NCBI GenBank assembly: GCA_014132615.1
Contig: BMAH01000030.1
Span: forward strand, 1 to 64,000
DNA length: 64,000 nucleotides
From: Gammaproteobacteria bacterium
GTDB lineage: Bacteria > Pseudomonadota > Gammaproteobacteria > DSM-16500
Reading direction: 5' to 3'
Shown: positions 1-10,749 of the stretch, in pieces
Numbering within the stretch: position 1 is the first letter of the stretch
Layout of the letters: each line of letters opens with the position of its first letter
Notes under the pieces: generated by a model
Told to the model about the DNA's origin: nothing
The model's input: only the letters and a program-made list of their open reading frames with translations
Databases searched by the model: none
Made by a program: the position numbers and the translations under genes

Positions 1-64
1 ATGCACTGATCGCAGATTGTAGTGCTTATGTTAGATATAACCTATTCTTGTGAGGATGATCAGC

Positions 65-721
65 ATGGCAATTATTACAAATAAACGCTCCGTCATGACA
101 CTTTACTCCGGTGCAGTCGATATTTTAAGTCATCGCGTTCGTATCGTTCTTGCAGAAAAAGGCGTTTCCTACGAAGTCGTTAATATAGAAGCCCGTGGTA
201 AACCTGAAGATTTATTCGATTTAAACCCTTATGGCACGGTTCCTACTTTAGTAGATAGAGAATTGGCGCTATACGAACCTAATATTATTACTGAATATTT
301 AGATGAGCGTTTTCCTCATCCACCGCTTATGCCTGTTTACCCCGTTGCTAGGGCAAAAGCACGCTTAATTATTTATCGCTTTGATAGGGAATGGGGCCCA
401 TTAATTCGTAAATTAGAAACAGGTAAAGCAGCTGATGTGCGTACTGCTGCTAAAGAATTAGGTACTTACATTTCTCAATTAGTGCCTGTATTTAACTCTT
501 CTCCTTATTTCATGGGTGATGAATTTACTTTAGTAGATTGCTGTATTGCACCCGTTTTATGGCGTTTACCTACCTGGGGCATTAGCAGTAATTTTTCAGC
601 GGCAGAAACAAAAGCAATTAATAAATATGCTGAGCGAGTTTTTCAGCGCGATTCATTCCAAGCTAGCCTCACTGAGGCAGAGCAAGAATTAAGAAAATTG
701 GCTAGAGCAGAAACTGCTTAA
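65..721 (+). CDS. sspA: Stringent starvation protein A (GST-fold RNA polymerase-associated regulator)
   Basis: SspA binds RNA polymerase and adjusts transcription during starvation and acid stress. The 218-residue protein has the thioredoxin-like N-terminal half of the GST fold (LYSGAVDILSHRVRIVLAEKG, then NPYGTVPTLVD and the ...EPNIITEYLDERFP segment) followed by an all-helical C-terminal half; the length fits the family (about 212 residues in E. coli). I use the ATG at 65 because a GAGG at 52-55 sits nine bases upstream; an in-frame GTG at 50 would add five residues and has no ribosome site. It is followed 12 bases later by sspB, the usual sspAB operon. Confidence 0.95.
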   Translation: MAIITNKRSVMTLYSGAVDILSHRVRIVLAEKGVSYEVVNIEARGKPEDLFDLNPYGTVPTLVDRELALYEPNIITEYLDERFPHPPLMPVYPVARAKARLIIYRFDREWGPLIRKLETGKAADVRTAAKELGTYISQLVPVFNSSPYFMGDEFTLVDCCIAPVLWRLPTWGISSNFSAAETKAINKYAERVFQRDSFQASLTEAEQELRKLARAETA

Positions 722-733
722 GGGAGTATTGTC

Positions 734-1198
734 ATGCTATCTAACAGGCCTTATCTTTTACGCGCATTTTATCAATGGATCATTGACAGTGCTTGCACAC
801 CTATACTTGTCATTGATGCTAATAATCCTAAATGCAAAGCTCCTTTGGATTTTGCAGAAGGCGGTGAAATTGTTTTTAATATTTCAAATTCAGCAGTAAG
901 AGATTTAAAGATTGGCAATGAATTAGTAGAGTTCAAAGCCTCTTTCTCTGGCGTGATACATATCATTTCTGCTCCTATTAAAGCTGTGCTCGCTATTTAT
1001 GCGGAAGAAAACGGTGAAGGTATCTTTTTCGACGCAGAAGATGAAGGTGATGAAGAGCCTTCTGATATCCCTTCTATCACCCCCTTGAAGAAAATTGACG
1101 GTGGAATAAGAGATAACTATACCTTGGATGCAAATGAAGCTGAAATTACCGGTGATGCAAAGCCAAAAGCTAAGCCTATATTGAAATTAGTCGAATAG
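734..1198 (+). CDS. sspB: ClpXP protease specificity-enhancing factor SspB
   Basis: SspB is the adaptor that delivers ssrA-tagged and some other substrates to the ClpXP protease. The N-terminal ~110 residues form the substrate-binding domain (RPYLLRAFYQWIIDSACTPIL at the start). A flexible acidic linker (EDEGDEEPSD) follows, and the protein ends in a short hydrophobic/basic tail, KPILKLVE, matching the ClpX-binding tail of the family. A GGGAG ribosome site precedes the ATG. Co-transcription with sspA is expected, and a stem-loop follows the stop codon. Confidence 0.93.
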   Translation: MLSNRPYLLRAFYQWIIDSACTPILVIDANNPKCKAPLDFAEGGEIVFNISNSAVRDLKIGNELVEFKASFSGVIHIISAPIKAVLAIYAEENGEGIFFDAEDEGDEEPSDIPSITPLKKIDGGIRDNYTLDANEAEITGDAKPKAKPILKLVE

Positions 1199-1227
1199 TT
1201 TTCCCCCTCCTTATCCTTACAAAAATT

Positions 1228-1259
1228 GCACAAAAGCCTGGTTGATGGGCTTTTTGTGC
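1228..1259 (+). terminator. Stem-loop terminator after sspB
   Basis: The arms GCACAAAAGCC and GGGCTTTTTGTGC pair with one bulge, and the right arm contains a run of five T. It lies 30 bases after the sspB stop and before the TPR gene, so it probably ends the sspAB transcript. Confidence 0.6.
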
Positions 1260-1315
1260 TACTTTTTATGTTATAATGCTTATTCATTATTATTAGAAAC
1301 AAAGCGAGCGTGGGT

Positions 1316-2926
1316 ATGCTACGTCATGATTATATCGAGATTATAGAAGAGTTAAAAATAAGCCATCCAGAAGACTATAATTTGCAAATAGCAATGTACG
1401 ATAAAATTATTGGCGAAATTTTAGAAGAAGCGATATCTTCTTCCTCGGAAGCCCCTTTAGAATTATTAAAAACTCATTATTTAAATAGAGGAGACACCTA
1501 TTTTAAAAACGGTGATCACCAGCTAGCAATTGAAGATTTTACTAAAGTAATAAACAACCCTAACCAAGGTTACATACAAGCCTACCTTGAACGGGGGAGC
1601 CTGCATGAGAATCAAGGTTGTTTGGATTTAGCAGAAGCTGATTATAGAAGTGTTTTAGAGTTAGTAGAGGAACAATCAAGACAAAAAGTAGAGCAATCAC
1701 TACAACGTGTTATAAGCTTAAAGCAAGCATCAGAATTAGAATTAAGCGCCTTACAAAAAGAAGAGGATTATGAGCTAGTCGTAAAAGGTTTTACTAAGAT
1801 AATAGATCATTATGAGATGACATACGCCATAAAATCTTACATCAAGCAAGCTTATATCAAGCGAGCTCTCGCTTATGAGCATCAAGGTTGCTTAGATTTA
1901 GCAGAAATTGATTACAACAAAGCTTTACAATTTGAAGAAAATTTAACACAGCAAAATGATATAGAAAAAGCATTGCAACGGGTTAAAAAATTAAAATTTG
2001 AGCAGGAGCAGCAAACGTTAGATGTAGATAATCAGGAAAGTATCAGGGAGCAAATAGTAAAATTAGAACACATTATTAGTCAGTCACCTAAAACCCCCAG
2101 GCCTTACATTAATTTAGCCTATGTCTTACGGGAAATTGGTCATTATGGAAGAGCGCTTAATTTACTCAGTGAAGCAATAGAATTAGACCCCAAAAATCCA
2201 CTAGCTTATAACAATAGAGGTGCAATTTATGAAGGGCTAAAAAAATTCAGATTAGCTGAAAGAGATTATAAGCGCGCGCTGCAATATGATCCACAACAGG
2301 AAATGATAGAAAAAAATTTAAGTCGCGTTCAAGCAATTATAAAATCATACGAAAAATCTCTTTTTCGCTTACCATCAGCGCCGGGCAAATTTTCTATATG
2401 GGTAGAAGCTAAAGTTAATAAATTAAATAAAAATAAATTATCTAGGGAAGTAATTAATTTTGAGTCACGCCAAGCAGCACACCCTGAGTTAAGTGCTGAG
2501 CAAGTACAGGGGTTACCTGCTAGCGCTTATTTATGGATTTTAATGGGTAATCAATGGATTAAGAATTTAGTTGAAGATGTGTATCGTCATCGTACGAGGC
2601 ATAAAACTTATTCTAATCGTGAATTGGCTGTGCTTAAAAAAGAGACAGAAGCTAATTGTATAACAGCGTATATGCAAATCGCTGCTTGTTTGCTTAGTTT
2701 ATACGATAAAACTTATGATGAAATTTATGCATTAGCAACAAAGAATCTTACGCTTCCTAGAGCATCAGTCGAATTAGTCACTAAGTTGACGCCTGTCACT
2801 CAAACTCTTAGTTTAAATTTATTTGATAATGCACAGGCACGAATAAACCCTTCTTTAACCAGACAAGAACAAGAAGTTAAAATTCTAGAATTGAAAAGAA
2901 ACCACTCAGCTAGATTAGTTAATTAA
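1316..2926 (+). CDS. Tetratricopeptide-repeat protein (candidate eukaryote-like effector)
   Basis: This ~536-residue protein has no signal peptide or membrane segment. At least two TPR blocks are visible: residues ~48-115 and ~160-215, which share the phrase (H/Y)E(N/H)QGCLDLAE(A/I)DY, and a canonical pair at ~262-330 (RPYINLAYVLREIGHYGRAL... then LAYNNRGAIYEGLKKFRLAERDYKRAL). The C-terminal 200 residues are helical with no motif I recognise. TPRs are protein-binding scaffolds, so the partner is unknown. In an organism rich in eukaryote-like domains this could be a secreted effector or a cytoplasmic scaffold. The ATG at 1316 is preceded by GCGAG; a GTG at 1310 is an alternative. A TATAAT at 1272-1277 may be its -10. 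The 3' end overlaps the convergent kinase gene by four bases. Confidence 0.8.
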   Translation: MLRHDYIEIIEELKISHPEDYNLQIAMYDKIIGEILEEAISSSSEAPLELLKTHYLNRGDTYFKNGDHQLAIEDFTKVINNPNQGYIQAYLERGSLHENQGCLDLAEADYRSVLELVEEQSRQKVEQSLQRVISLKQASELELSALQKEEDYELVVKGFTKIIDHYEMTYAIKSYIKQAYIKRALAYEHQGCLDLAEIDYNKALQFEENLTQQNDIEKALQRVKKLKFEQEQQTLDVDNQESIREQIVKLEHIISQSPKTPRPYINLAYVLREIGHYGRALNLLSEAIELDPKNPLAYNNRGAIYEGLKKFRLAERDYKRALQYDPQQEMIEKNLSRVQAIIKSYEKSLFRLPSAPGKFSIWVEAKVNKLNKNKLSREVINFESRQAAHPELSAEQVQGLPASAYLWILMGNQWIKNLVEDVYRHRTRHKTYSNRELAVLKKETEANCITAYMQIAACLLSLYDKTYDEIYALATKNLTLPRASVELVTKLTPVTQTLSLNLFDNAQARINPSLTRQEQEVKILELKRNHSARLVN

Positions 2927-4632
2927 TCTAGCTGTTGAGGTAAATATTTAAGTAATAATTTTCTTAAGGCTTCAGGCGAAATGGGCTTGTTCTTAAATGC
3001 ATTTGCTCCCGCATTTAAGCAAGCCGTTTTCTCTGCTTTCCCATTGTAAACAGTTAATGCAATAATAGGTAATTGCCGGTTTGCATGTTGCTTACGCATG
3101 GTTTTAATTACGTCGAATCCACTAATATCAGGTAAGCTAATGTCTGCTAGCACTAAGTGATGTTTGTCTAATATTTTTATTGCTTCCAAACCATGAGTAA
3201 TTACATCTACCTTGCAGCCTAAATCTCGTAATAATTTTTCATGAATAAATTGAACAATAGGATCGTCTTCAATTAAAAGAATATGCGGTTGATAAGTTAA
3301 GTAATCTGGATAAAGTATTTTAGTAATAGGCTTAGGTTTGCTTTTAGCAATGGCAAGAGAAGGTTTTGCTAAAGCATCTTCTGATGTTTTCGCTATTTTA
3401 AATTCACTGGTTAAAGTAAATTGACTACCGTGATTTAGATTACTCTCTACAGAGATAGCGGCTTCAATTAGTGAGGCTAATTTTTTAACGATGGCTAATC
3501 CCAATCCTGTTCCACTGCGGCTAGATTGTCTTGTGTAGGCATCTTCCAATTGCTGAAAAGGTTCAAAAATCGCTTCCAATTTATCGGCTGGAATACCTAT
3601 ACCAGAATCTTCTATCACTATTTTTAATGGCAACACGGTTTCATAGTGACTAGGAATAATAGTTTTAACTTTGACATAACCTGCCTCAGTAAATTTGATA
3701 GCGTTGGTAACTAAATTAATTAAAATTTGTCGCAAAATTCGTGCATCAGTGATGATGTTAATGGGTGAGGGAGGATTATCAAAACTGAGTGCCAAGCCTT
3801 TGCTTTCAGCTAATGGATTAACAATAGTAAATACTTCATGCCATAAGCTACCTAGATTAACGGTAGTTAATTTTAAATGGTATTGATCAGCGTCTAATCG
3901 GCTAAAATCTAATACGTCATCGATTAAATTTAATAAATGTTTAGCGCAGCTATCTATGCCATGCAGTAATTTTTCTTCTTCAATTTTAGGAAGGTTTTTT
4001 CTTTTTAGGAAATTGATTAATCCTGTGATGCTAGCTAATGGCGTACGTAACTCATGATTGATGACGGCTAAAAATTGTGATTTAGCCCTGTCTGATGCTT
4101 CTGCTTTTTCTTTTGCAATTTTTAATTCATTTTCCATTTCTTTTCTTTCAGTTATATCCATGGATATACCTAATAAACCATGAATATTACCTTCATCATC
4201 ATGAAACGGAATTTTTTGTGTTAAAAAAGTATGAGTGCGTCCATTAACAGTTGGCCCTTCTTCTTCGCAAAAGTTAGCTATTCCCGATGCAATCACTTCA
4301 TTATCAACTTTTTCTAATTTATTTGAGATGTGAGCCGGATGTATATCTTTGTCACACTTGCCTATCATTTCTTGTGGTGTTAGATTACAAACCTTGGCAT
4401 TATTGTCATTTGTCCCTAAATATTTGCCGTCTTTATCTTTCCAATAAATATTTCCCGGCATGAGAGCAATAATCTTCTGTAAAGAAATGCTTTCCTTCAA
4501 TTGATTTTGTAATAAAATAATGTCCTTTTTGAAAGCTTCAACAATTATTTTGTGCGATTCAATTTCCATTTTTTGTTTTTCTATGAGGTGCTTTAATTGA
4601 GTAATGTAGGCTGCTGTTTCGTTCATAGTCAT
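2923..4632 (-). CDS. PAS hybrid sensor histidine kinase with C-terminal receiver
   Basis: This is a soluble 569-residue two-component kinase. An N-terminal coiled coil (about 10-45) leads into a PAS domain (about 50-160, IYWKDKDGKYLGTN...) ending in GLLGISMDITERK. The HisKA box INHELRTPL has the phosphoacceptor at H193. The HATPase domain (about 300-415) has the N box LINLVTNAIKFTE, DSGIGIP and GTGLGLAIVKKL. The receiver domain (about 449-565) has IEDD, phosphoacceptor D497 (ADISLPD), T527 and K549. No transmembrane helix is present, so it senses a cytoplasmic signal. No partner response regulator or Hpt gene is adjacent, so it is an orphan, and its output is unknown. It converges on and overlaps the TPR gene by four bases. 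Confidence 0.9.
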   Translation of the reverse strand: MTMNETAAYITQLKHLIEKQKMEIESHKIIVEAFKKDIILLQNQLKESISLQKIIALMPGNIYWKDKDGKYLGTNDNNAKVCNLTPQEMIGKCDKDIHPAHISNKLEKVDNEVIASGIANFCEEEGPTVNGRTHTFLTQKIPFHDDEGNIHGLLGISMDITERKEMENELKIAKEKAEASDRAKSQFLAVINHELRTPLASITGLINFLKRKNLPKIEEEKLLHGIDSCAKHLLNLIDDVLDFSRLDADQYHLKLTTVNLGSLWHEVFTIVNPLAESKGLALSFDNPPSPINIITDARILRQILINLVTNAIKFTEAGYVKVKTIIPSHYETVLPLKIVIEDSGIGIPADKLEAIFEPFQQLEDAYTRQSSRSGTGLGLAIVKKLASLIEAAISVESNLNHGSQFTLTSEFKIAKTSEDALAKPSLAIAKSKPKPITKILYPDYLTYQPHILLIEDDPIVQFIHEKLLRDLGCKVDVITHGLEAIKILDKHHLVLADISLPDISGFDVIKTMRKQHANRQLPIIALTVYNGKAEKTACLNAGANAFKNKPISPEALRKLLLKYLPQQLD

Positions 4633-4829
4633 CTAGGCATCTTAAGCGATTACAAAGATTAAAAGTGTGGATTATATAATACTAGTATTCCTATTCAAAT
4701 TTTAAATTTGTATCATATAGGGCCGGAATGACAAAAACTGACAATTATGTAATATTATAGCTACATAAAATGTAATCTATCTCTGTATGCGGCTGGATAA
4801 AAGTAAAACATGCTTGAGGAGAGGTAAAA

Positions 4830-6533
4830 ATGCGCACACTTATTGTGAATAAAAAGAAAATCAATGAAGATAGACAGCCTGAAAATTTAACTAAAAAATT
4901 CGATAAAATGAAGAAAAATAATGGCCAAATTACGTTGGCTGTTTGCTTTGGATATAATACACCCTCTGGTGAGCAAATTGATGCAGAAGCTTTAGATAAA
5001 ATTATCAGATGGCTTGATAAAAATGCAGTTTATCCCAGAGAGGATGGGGAAAGTGCCTACCATATCTGCTTGTTTTTAAATCAAGACAATCCAGATAAGT
5101 TACAAGCAGATTTGTTAAAAGTAAAAGATATATTAGCAAACCACCCGGATAAGTTTTATAGTTTTGATACTAGGTTACTTTCCCTTAAGCTACAAGCTAT
5201 TGCTCCTCCAAGCTGGAAAGACAAAAATAAAAAAGAATGGGATAGGATGTATGAAGCTTTTAGCCAGCTTTTAGAAAAATACAGTAAAGATTTGGAACCA
5301 TTGATTGCGAAAGATGGCGAGCGATTTGTAAAAGTATATGGAAAAGATCAGCAAACTGTGCGTCAAGGTATTATAGAAGAAACTATTTTTCTTTTGATGC
5401 AATTAAAATCTACAGAGCATTTCTCTCCTTCCACAAATATACTGTTTCATACTCATAATAAAGTTTTCAATATAATGAACCATCTTTTACGTTCAAAGGA
5501 GCCTAATTACTGTGAAGAGTTAGGCTTATCAGCAGCTTCTTTGGAGGTTATATCTTTAAAATATGCAGAATGGAAACAGAAGAACAAAAAGCAACAACAA
5601 TTAAGCAGCTTACAACAGTCTTTATCTAATGATATTAATAACAAGAATATATGCAGAAGTGAAGAGAAAGGGAAAGAAAAAGATGAGCCAATCACCCAAG
5701 ATCAGCAGCAAATAACAATTAAAAAAGGCGAGACTACAATGCGAGTAAGAGAAAGCCAATCAACTGAAGATGTGCGAGTTAAAGGAAAGGAAAAGGATGG
5801 GGAATTGATGCAATCTCAATCTAATGAGCCAGAGATTGAAGTAGAAAGTGACACTGATAGCTTAGAAAGCCCTGAGCATAGCGCCTGCTCAACGCCTGCC
5901 TGCAGTTATTCTGGTAGTAGTGACGAGGAAGGTGACGAGGAAAGAATGGATACTGAACATGATGAAGATTTCAGTGCTGAACAAGTGGAATATAGCGGAC
6001 CTCACAGTCAAAAAGAAAGGGCTTTTACATTTGATAGCGTAGTTACTTCACTTGCTGAAGGAATCACTCAGGCGCTTTTAAAAGAGGTTACTAATCAAGA
6101 CCAAACTGTAGATAGGCATAGGCACATGCAAACTAAAAAGATAAACGTAGCTAGTGAGTTTCTTGCTGGTACTATAGATAAGCTTAAGCAAGCACAAATA
6201 CAAGCAGCTAAACCAAGTCCACAAAATAGGGTAATAAGACTAACACAGCCTGTGCCAATTCCAACTTCTAACAGTAATAACCTTATTCAAAAACGATTAA
6301 GTTCTCCCTCTTCTTCCCCAGGTGGTAGTCCAACTGAGAAGTCATTTACTGCACCAAAAGATGAATGTAGTTCAGTAAAACGTAGGATCAGAAGTGGCGA
6401 ATTGCCTACCCATGCAAAATCTCTTCAATCTTGTGGTTTCCATAGCCCTAAACAAGGAACTTCAGCTTCAAGTTCGCCAATTTTGGTTGAGGGTAAAAGT
6501 AACAATACTGAAAATAGAATGGGTAATTGGTAG
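4830..6533 (+). CDS. Unknown 567-residue protein with polar, low-complexity C-terminal half
   Basis: I do not recognise this family. Residues ~1-265 look folded and helical, with no motif I can name. From ~266 onward the protein is Gln/Ser/Glu-rich and probably disordered: two related patches around GKEKDE and GKEKDGE, an acidic patch (SDEEGDEERMDTEHDED), then a basic Ser/Pro-rich tail (RLSSPSSSPGGSPTEK). There is no signal peptide or membrane helix. The start is well supported by GAGGAGAGG at 4814-4822. The architecture of a folded head and long polar tail with serines near the C-terminus is common among type IV effectors, but this is inference only. The nearest neighbour upstream is the divergent orphan kinase. 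Confidence 0.7.
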   Translation: MRTLIVNKKKINEDRQPENLTKKFDKMKKNNGQITLAVCFGYNTPSGEQIDAEALDKIIRWLDKNAVYPREDGESAYHICLFLNQDNPDKLQADLLKVKDILANHPDKFYSFDTRLLSLKLQAIAPPSWKDKNKKEWDRMYEAFSQLLEKYSKDLEPLIAKDGERFVKVYGKDQQTVRQGIIEETIFLLMQLKSTEHFSPSTNILFHTHNKVFNIMNHLLRSKEPNYCEELGLSAASLEVISLKYAEWKQKNKKQQQLSSLQQSLSNDINNKNICRSEEKGKEKDEPITQDQQQITIKKGETTMRVRESQSTEDVRVKGKEKDGELMQSQSNEPEIEVESDTDSLESPEHSACSTPACSYSGSSDEEGDEERMDTEHDEDFSAEQVEYSGPHSQKERAFTFDSVVTSLAEGITQALLKEVTNQDQTVDRHRHMQTKKINVASEFLAGTIDKLKQAQIQAAKPSPQNRVIRLTQPVPIPTSNSNNLIQKRLSSPSSSPGGSPTEKSFTAPKDECSSVKRRIRSGELPTHAKSLQSCGFHSPKQGTSASSSPILVEGKSNNTENRMGNW

Positions 6534-6555
6534 CTAATATTCTAATTTTTCTATC

Positions 6556-6587
6556 ATCCTCTCTTATCATAAGCTGTAAGAGAGGAT
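6556..6587. terminator. Perfect 11-bp stem-loop between convergent genes
   Basis: ATCCTCTCTTA and TAAGAGAGGAT flank a 10-base loop between the stop codons of the unknown gene ending at 6533 and dolP. No T-run follows on either side, so it may be a weak bidirectional terminator or an mRNA 3'-end hairpin. Confidence 0.5.
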
Positions 6588-6599
6588 AATCAATAACCT

Positions 6600-8170
<1,571 letters not shown>

Positions 8171-8178
<8 letters not shown>

Positions 8179-9499
8179 GTTGTATTAACTCGCAAGGTAA
8201 ACGTCTATGCACTTCATGTTTATCCGATAAACTCAATGCACCCGTTGAGCCATATAAAGGAAAGTTGGGCAGTACAGCTAAACGATATAAAGATTGGCTT
8301 AAAAGATAAGCATCTTCACCTATGGCACGCATTCTATTTGTTTTATCCGTATTATTTTTCTGAGGAATATCGCATACAGTGACACCTTGCAAATCTTCAT
8401 TTTTTTGCAAGGAATTGATGCTGTTTTTAACAGAAGCATTGGCAAAAACAGGAATATCACCTGCGTAATAATATCTTAGTAAAGGCACAATCATTCTTGC
8501 ATCTTGTGCGTTAGCAAATAAGAAAATAACATCGACATCTTGTCTGCGTTGTTCAGCTAATGCCGCTTTGGTTGAATTACGTTTTGCTAATTTATTATCT
8601 TTTTCAATATTAATTCCCAATAATCTAGCTATTTCCTGACTAAAGGTATTTCGATTAGAAAAATGCCATTCCGCCTGTGTTTTGCCACCAAGCTGAGACC
8701 ATTGTTTAGAAAAAGCTTGTGTTAATCGTTTGCCCCATGCTGAATGCGGTGCAATGACAATAGCGCGTTTTAAGCCTGCATTACGTGCGCGATTAGCTAG
8801 TTGAATTACCTCATCTTCAGGTAACAAACCAAATTCAAAATAATTAGTAGGTAAGCTAGTGGATTGGTGGCTGTAATTAAGCGCAAGGGTTGGTGTAGTA
8901 AATTTGACTTGCTGACTTAATTGCTTGACCTGGTTTTTTGAAAGCGGGCCTATTACCATATCAGCCCCTTCGGTTACAGCTTTTTCATACACTGCTTCAA
9001 CAGTTTCTTTTCCTGCCGTGTCGTAAAACTTAATGCGTTGTTGATTTTTTAAACCGTGTTTGTAATAGGCATTTAAAATGCCTGCTCTAACAGATTGGCT
9101 CACTGCTTGAAATTCACCGCTCTGAGGGAGTAAAACAGCAATTTGCTTAGGCCTTGATGAAAGCTGTAATTGATTTAAGGTTTCATTATCGGGTAATAAT
9201 TGATTAGCAGGGTGATTAGGATTATCCTCACGCCAAGTTAATAATTGCTGCACTAATTGCTCATTGGTTAATGTTTTTTGTTTAGTAATTAACGCAAGTG
9301 TGATCCAACCCAGAGGCAAAGCTTCATCACTTTCATTTTGCATTAGCGCTAGCTTAGTAGATGAAGTATGTTGTAAGTCTTCCCAAATTTGCTGAGGAGA
9401 TTCATCCCAGGAAATAGGAAAAGAAAAGGCGATTTGAAAATGGGTTAAAATAATAAAACCCGTTAGTAAAGAAATCTTCGCTATAATACGTTTTTTCAT
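8171..9499 (-). CDS. lpoA: LpoA/YraM-type penicillin-binding protein activator, short form without lipobox
   Basis: LpoA activates the peptidoglycan synthase PBP1a from the outer membrane. This 442-residue protein has a signal-like N-terminus (MKKRIIAKISLLTGFIIL), a short helical region, then the periplasmic-binding-protein-fold domain from ~125 (RPKQIAVLLPQSGEFQAVSQSVRAGIL... to ADMVIGPLSK...). E. coli LpoA is ~680 residues with a larger N-terminal TPR domain and a lipobox; here the TPR part is much reduced and no Cys follows the signal segment, so it is probably a soluble or signal-anchored periplasmic protein. The ATG at 9499 is chosen to expose the signal; it lies only 15 bases from the divergent rsmI start. 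Confidence 0.82.
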
Positions 9500-9514
9500 A
9501 TTAAGTGACTCTTT

Positions 9515-10366
9515 ATGCAAGATAATAAAATTGGAACATTATACGTGGTTGCCACCCCAATTGGTAACTTACAAGATATGACTATGCGAGCTGTTTCTGT
9601 ATTAAAAATGGTAGATAAAATTGCAGCGGAAGATACCAGGCATGCGGCGCCCCTATTAAAGCACTTTTCTATTGATAAGCCTACTCTTTCTTTACACGAA
9701 TTTAATGAGCGTGAACGCTTAGCAATTATCATCGATTTATTAGAAGAAGGTGAATCTGTCGCATTAATTAGCGATGCAGGCACCCCTTTAATTAGCGACC
9801 CTGGCTTCCATGTTGTGCGTGAAGCAAAAGCAAGAGGATTACCAGTAACGCCAATTCCAGGCTCTTGTGCATTAATTGCAGCATTAAGCGTAGCGGGTTT
9901 ACCTACAGATAGATTTACTTTTGAGGGATTTTTACCTCCTAAAACAGAAGCGCGTAAAAATCGTTTAACTCAATTATTGCATGAGAATAGAACCCTAATT
10001 TTTTATGAAGCACCACACCGTTTATTAAGCGCTTTGCAAAGCATGGCAGAAGTGTTTGGTCCTGAGCGTAAAGCTGTCGTTGCCCGTGAATTAACTAAAA
10101 TTCATGAATCAGTATTGAGCGATGAATTAAGCGGGTTAATTAACTATTACGAGGCCCATCCTCATCAGCAAAAAGGGGAAATTGTTATTTTAGTGCAGGG
10201 TATTGATGAAGAGCAAAGCGAGAGTAAAGAAGTCATACCTGAGCAAGTATTAGATATTTTGTTAGAAGAATTGCCAGTTAAACAAGCTGCAGCGCTAGCA
10301 AGTAAAATTACAGGTGAACGTAAAAATGTTCTCTATGAGATGGCGCTTGCTAAGAAAGGAAAATAA
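9515..10366 (+). CDS. rsmI: 16S rRNA (cytidine-1402 2'-O)-methyltransferase RsmI
   Basis: RsmI uses S-adenosylmethionine to 2'-O-methylate C1402 of 16S rRNA in the decoding centre. The TP-methylase fold shows as GTLYVVATPIGNLQDMT at the N-terminus, AEDTRHAAPLLKHF, ALISDAGTPLISDPG and PGSCALIAALSVAGLPTDRF. The length (283) is typical. The gene is divergent from lpoA with a 15-base gap, so their promoters must overlap the opposing coding starts; this pairing is conserved in Gammaproteobacteria. Confidence 0.95.
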   Translation: MQDNKIGTLYVVATPIGNLQDMTMRAVSVLKMVDKIAAEDTRHAAPLLKHFSIDKPTLSLHEFNERERLAIIIDLLEEGESVALISDAGTPLISDPGFHVVREAKARGLPVTPIPGSCALIAALSVAGLPTDRFTFEGFLPPKTEARKNRLTQLLHENRTLIFYEAPHRLLSALQSMAEVFGPERKAVVARELTKIHESVLSDELSGLINYYEAHPHQQKGEIVILVQGIDEEQSESKEVIPEQVLDILLEELPVKQAAALASKITGERKNVLYEMALAKKGK

Positions 10367-10403
10367 GCCCAAAGTAAATTAAAATATTAGTTAGGAGTAA
10401 AGG

Positions 10404-10745
10404 ATGAAAATGCAAAGACAGCAATTTACGGACGAAGTGATTGATGCTATCCACCATATTCTTAAAATTGTGTTTAATGTAAAATCAAAGCAAGATATAC
10501 AAAACATAGTAGGTATGAATGATAATCAAATGACTGCTGCTGTTAATCAGCTTAGCGATAAATTACCAGAAACGATTTTTAATCAACCTCAACAAAAATT
10601 AGAGGAATTAAAAAATATTTGTGCAAGAGAATTTGTATTTTTCCAAGTACAGGAAAAACCGGCTGAAGCAAATTATCAGCGTGATTTGGCAAATTTTATT
10701 ACTATTTTTTGCAGGGATATTGCGGAAAATCAACCACAAGGATGA
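10404..10745 (+). CDS. Small unknown protein, 113 residues
   Basis: I do not recognise this gene. It encodes a soluble, mostly helical protein with no signal peptide. A strong ribosome site (TAGGAG with AAAGG) precedes the ATG, which supports it as a real gene. It is followed after four bases by a second small gene, so the two probably form an operon, possibly with rsmI, which ends 37 bases upstream. Confidence 0.65.
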   Translation: MKMQRQQFTDEVIDAIHHILKIVFNVKSKQDIQNIVGMNDNQMTAAVNQLSDKLPETIFNQPQQKLEELKNICAREFVFFQVQEKPAEANYQRDLANFITIFCRDIAENQPQG

Positions 10746-10749
10746 GCAC

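Noticed and set aside
4636-4660. PmrA-type box near the histidine kinase start
   Set aside because: CTTAAG and ATTAAA are present but 17 bases apart, not the required 11.
4738-4771. Promoter CTGACA...TACATA upstream of the 567-residue gene
   Set aside because: The match is weak and several alternative -10 sequences exist in this AT-rich gap; I could not choose between them.
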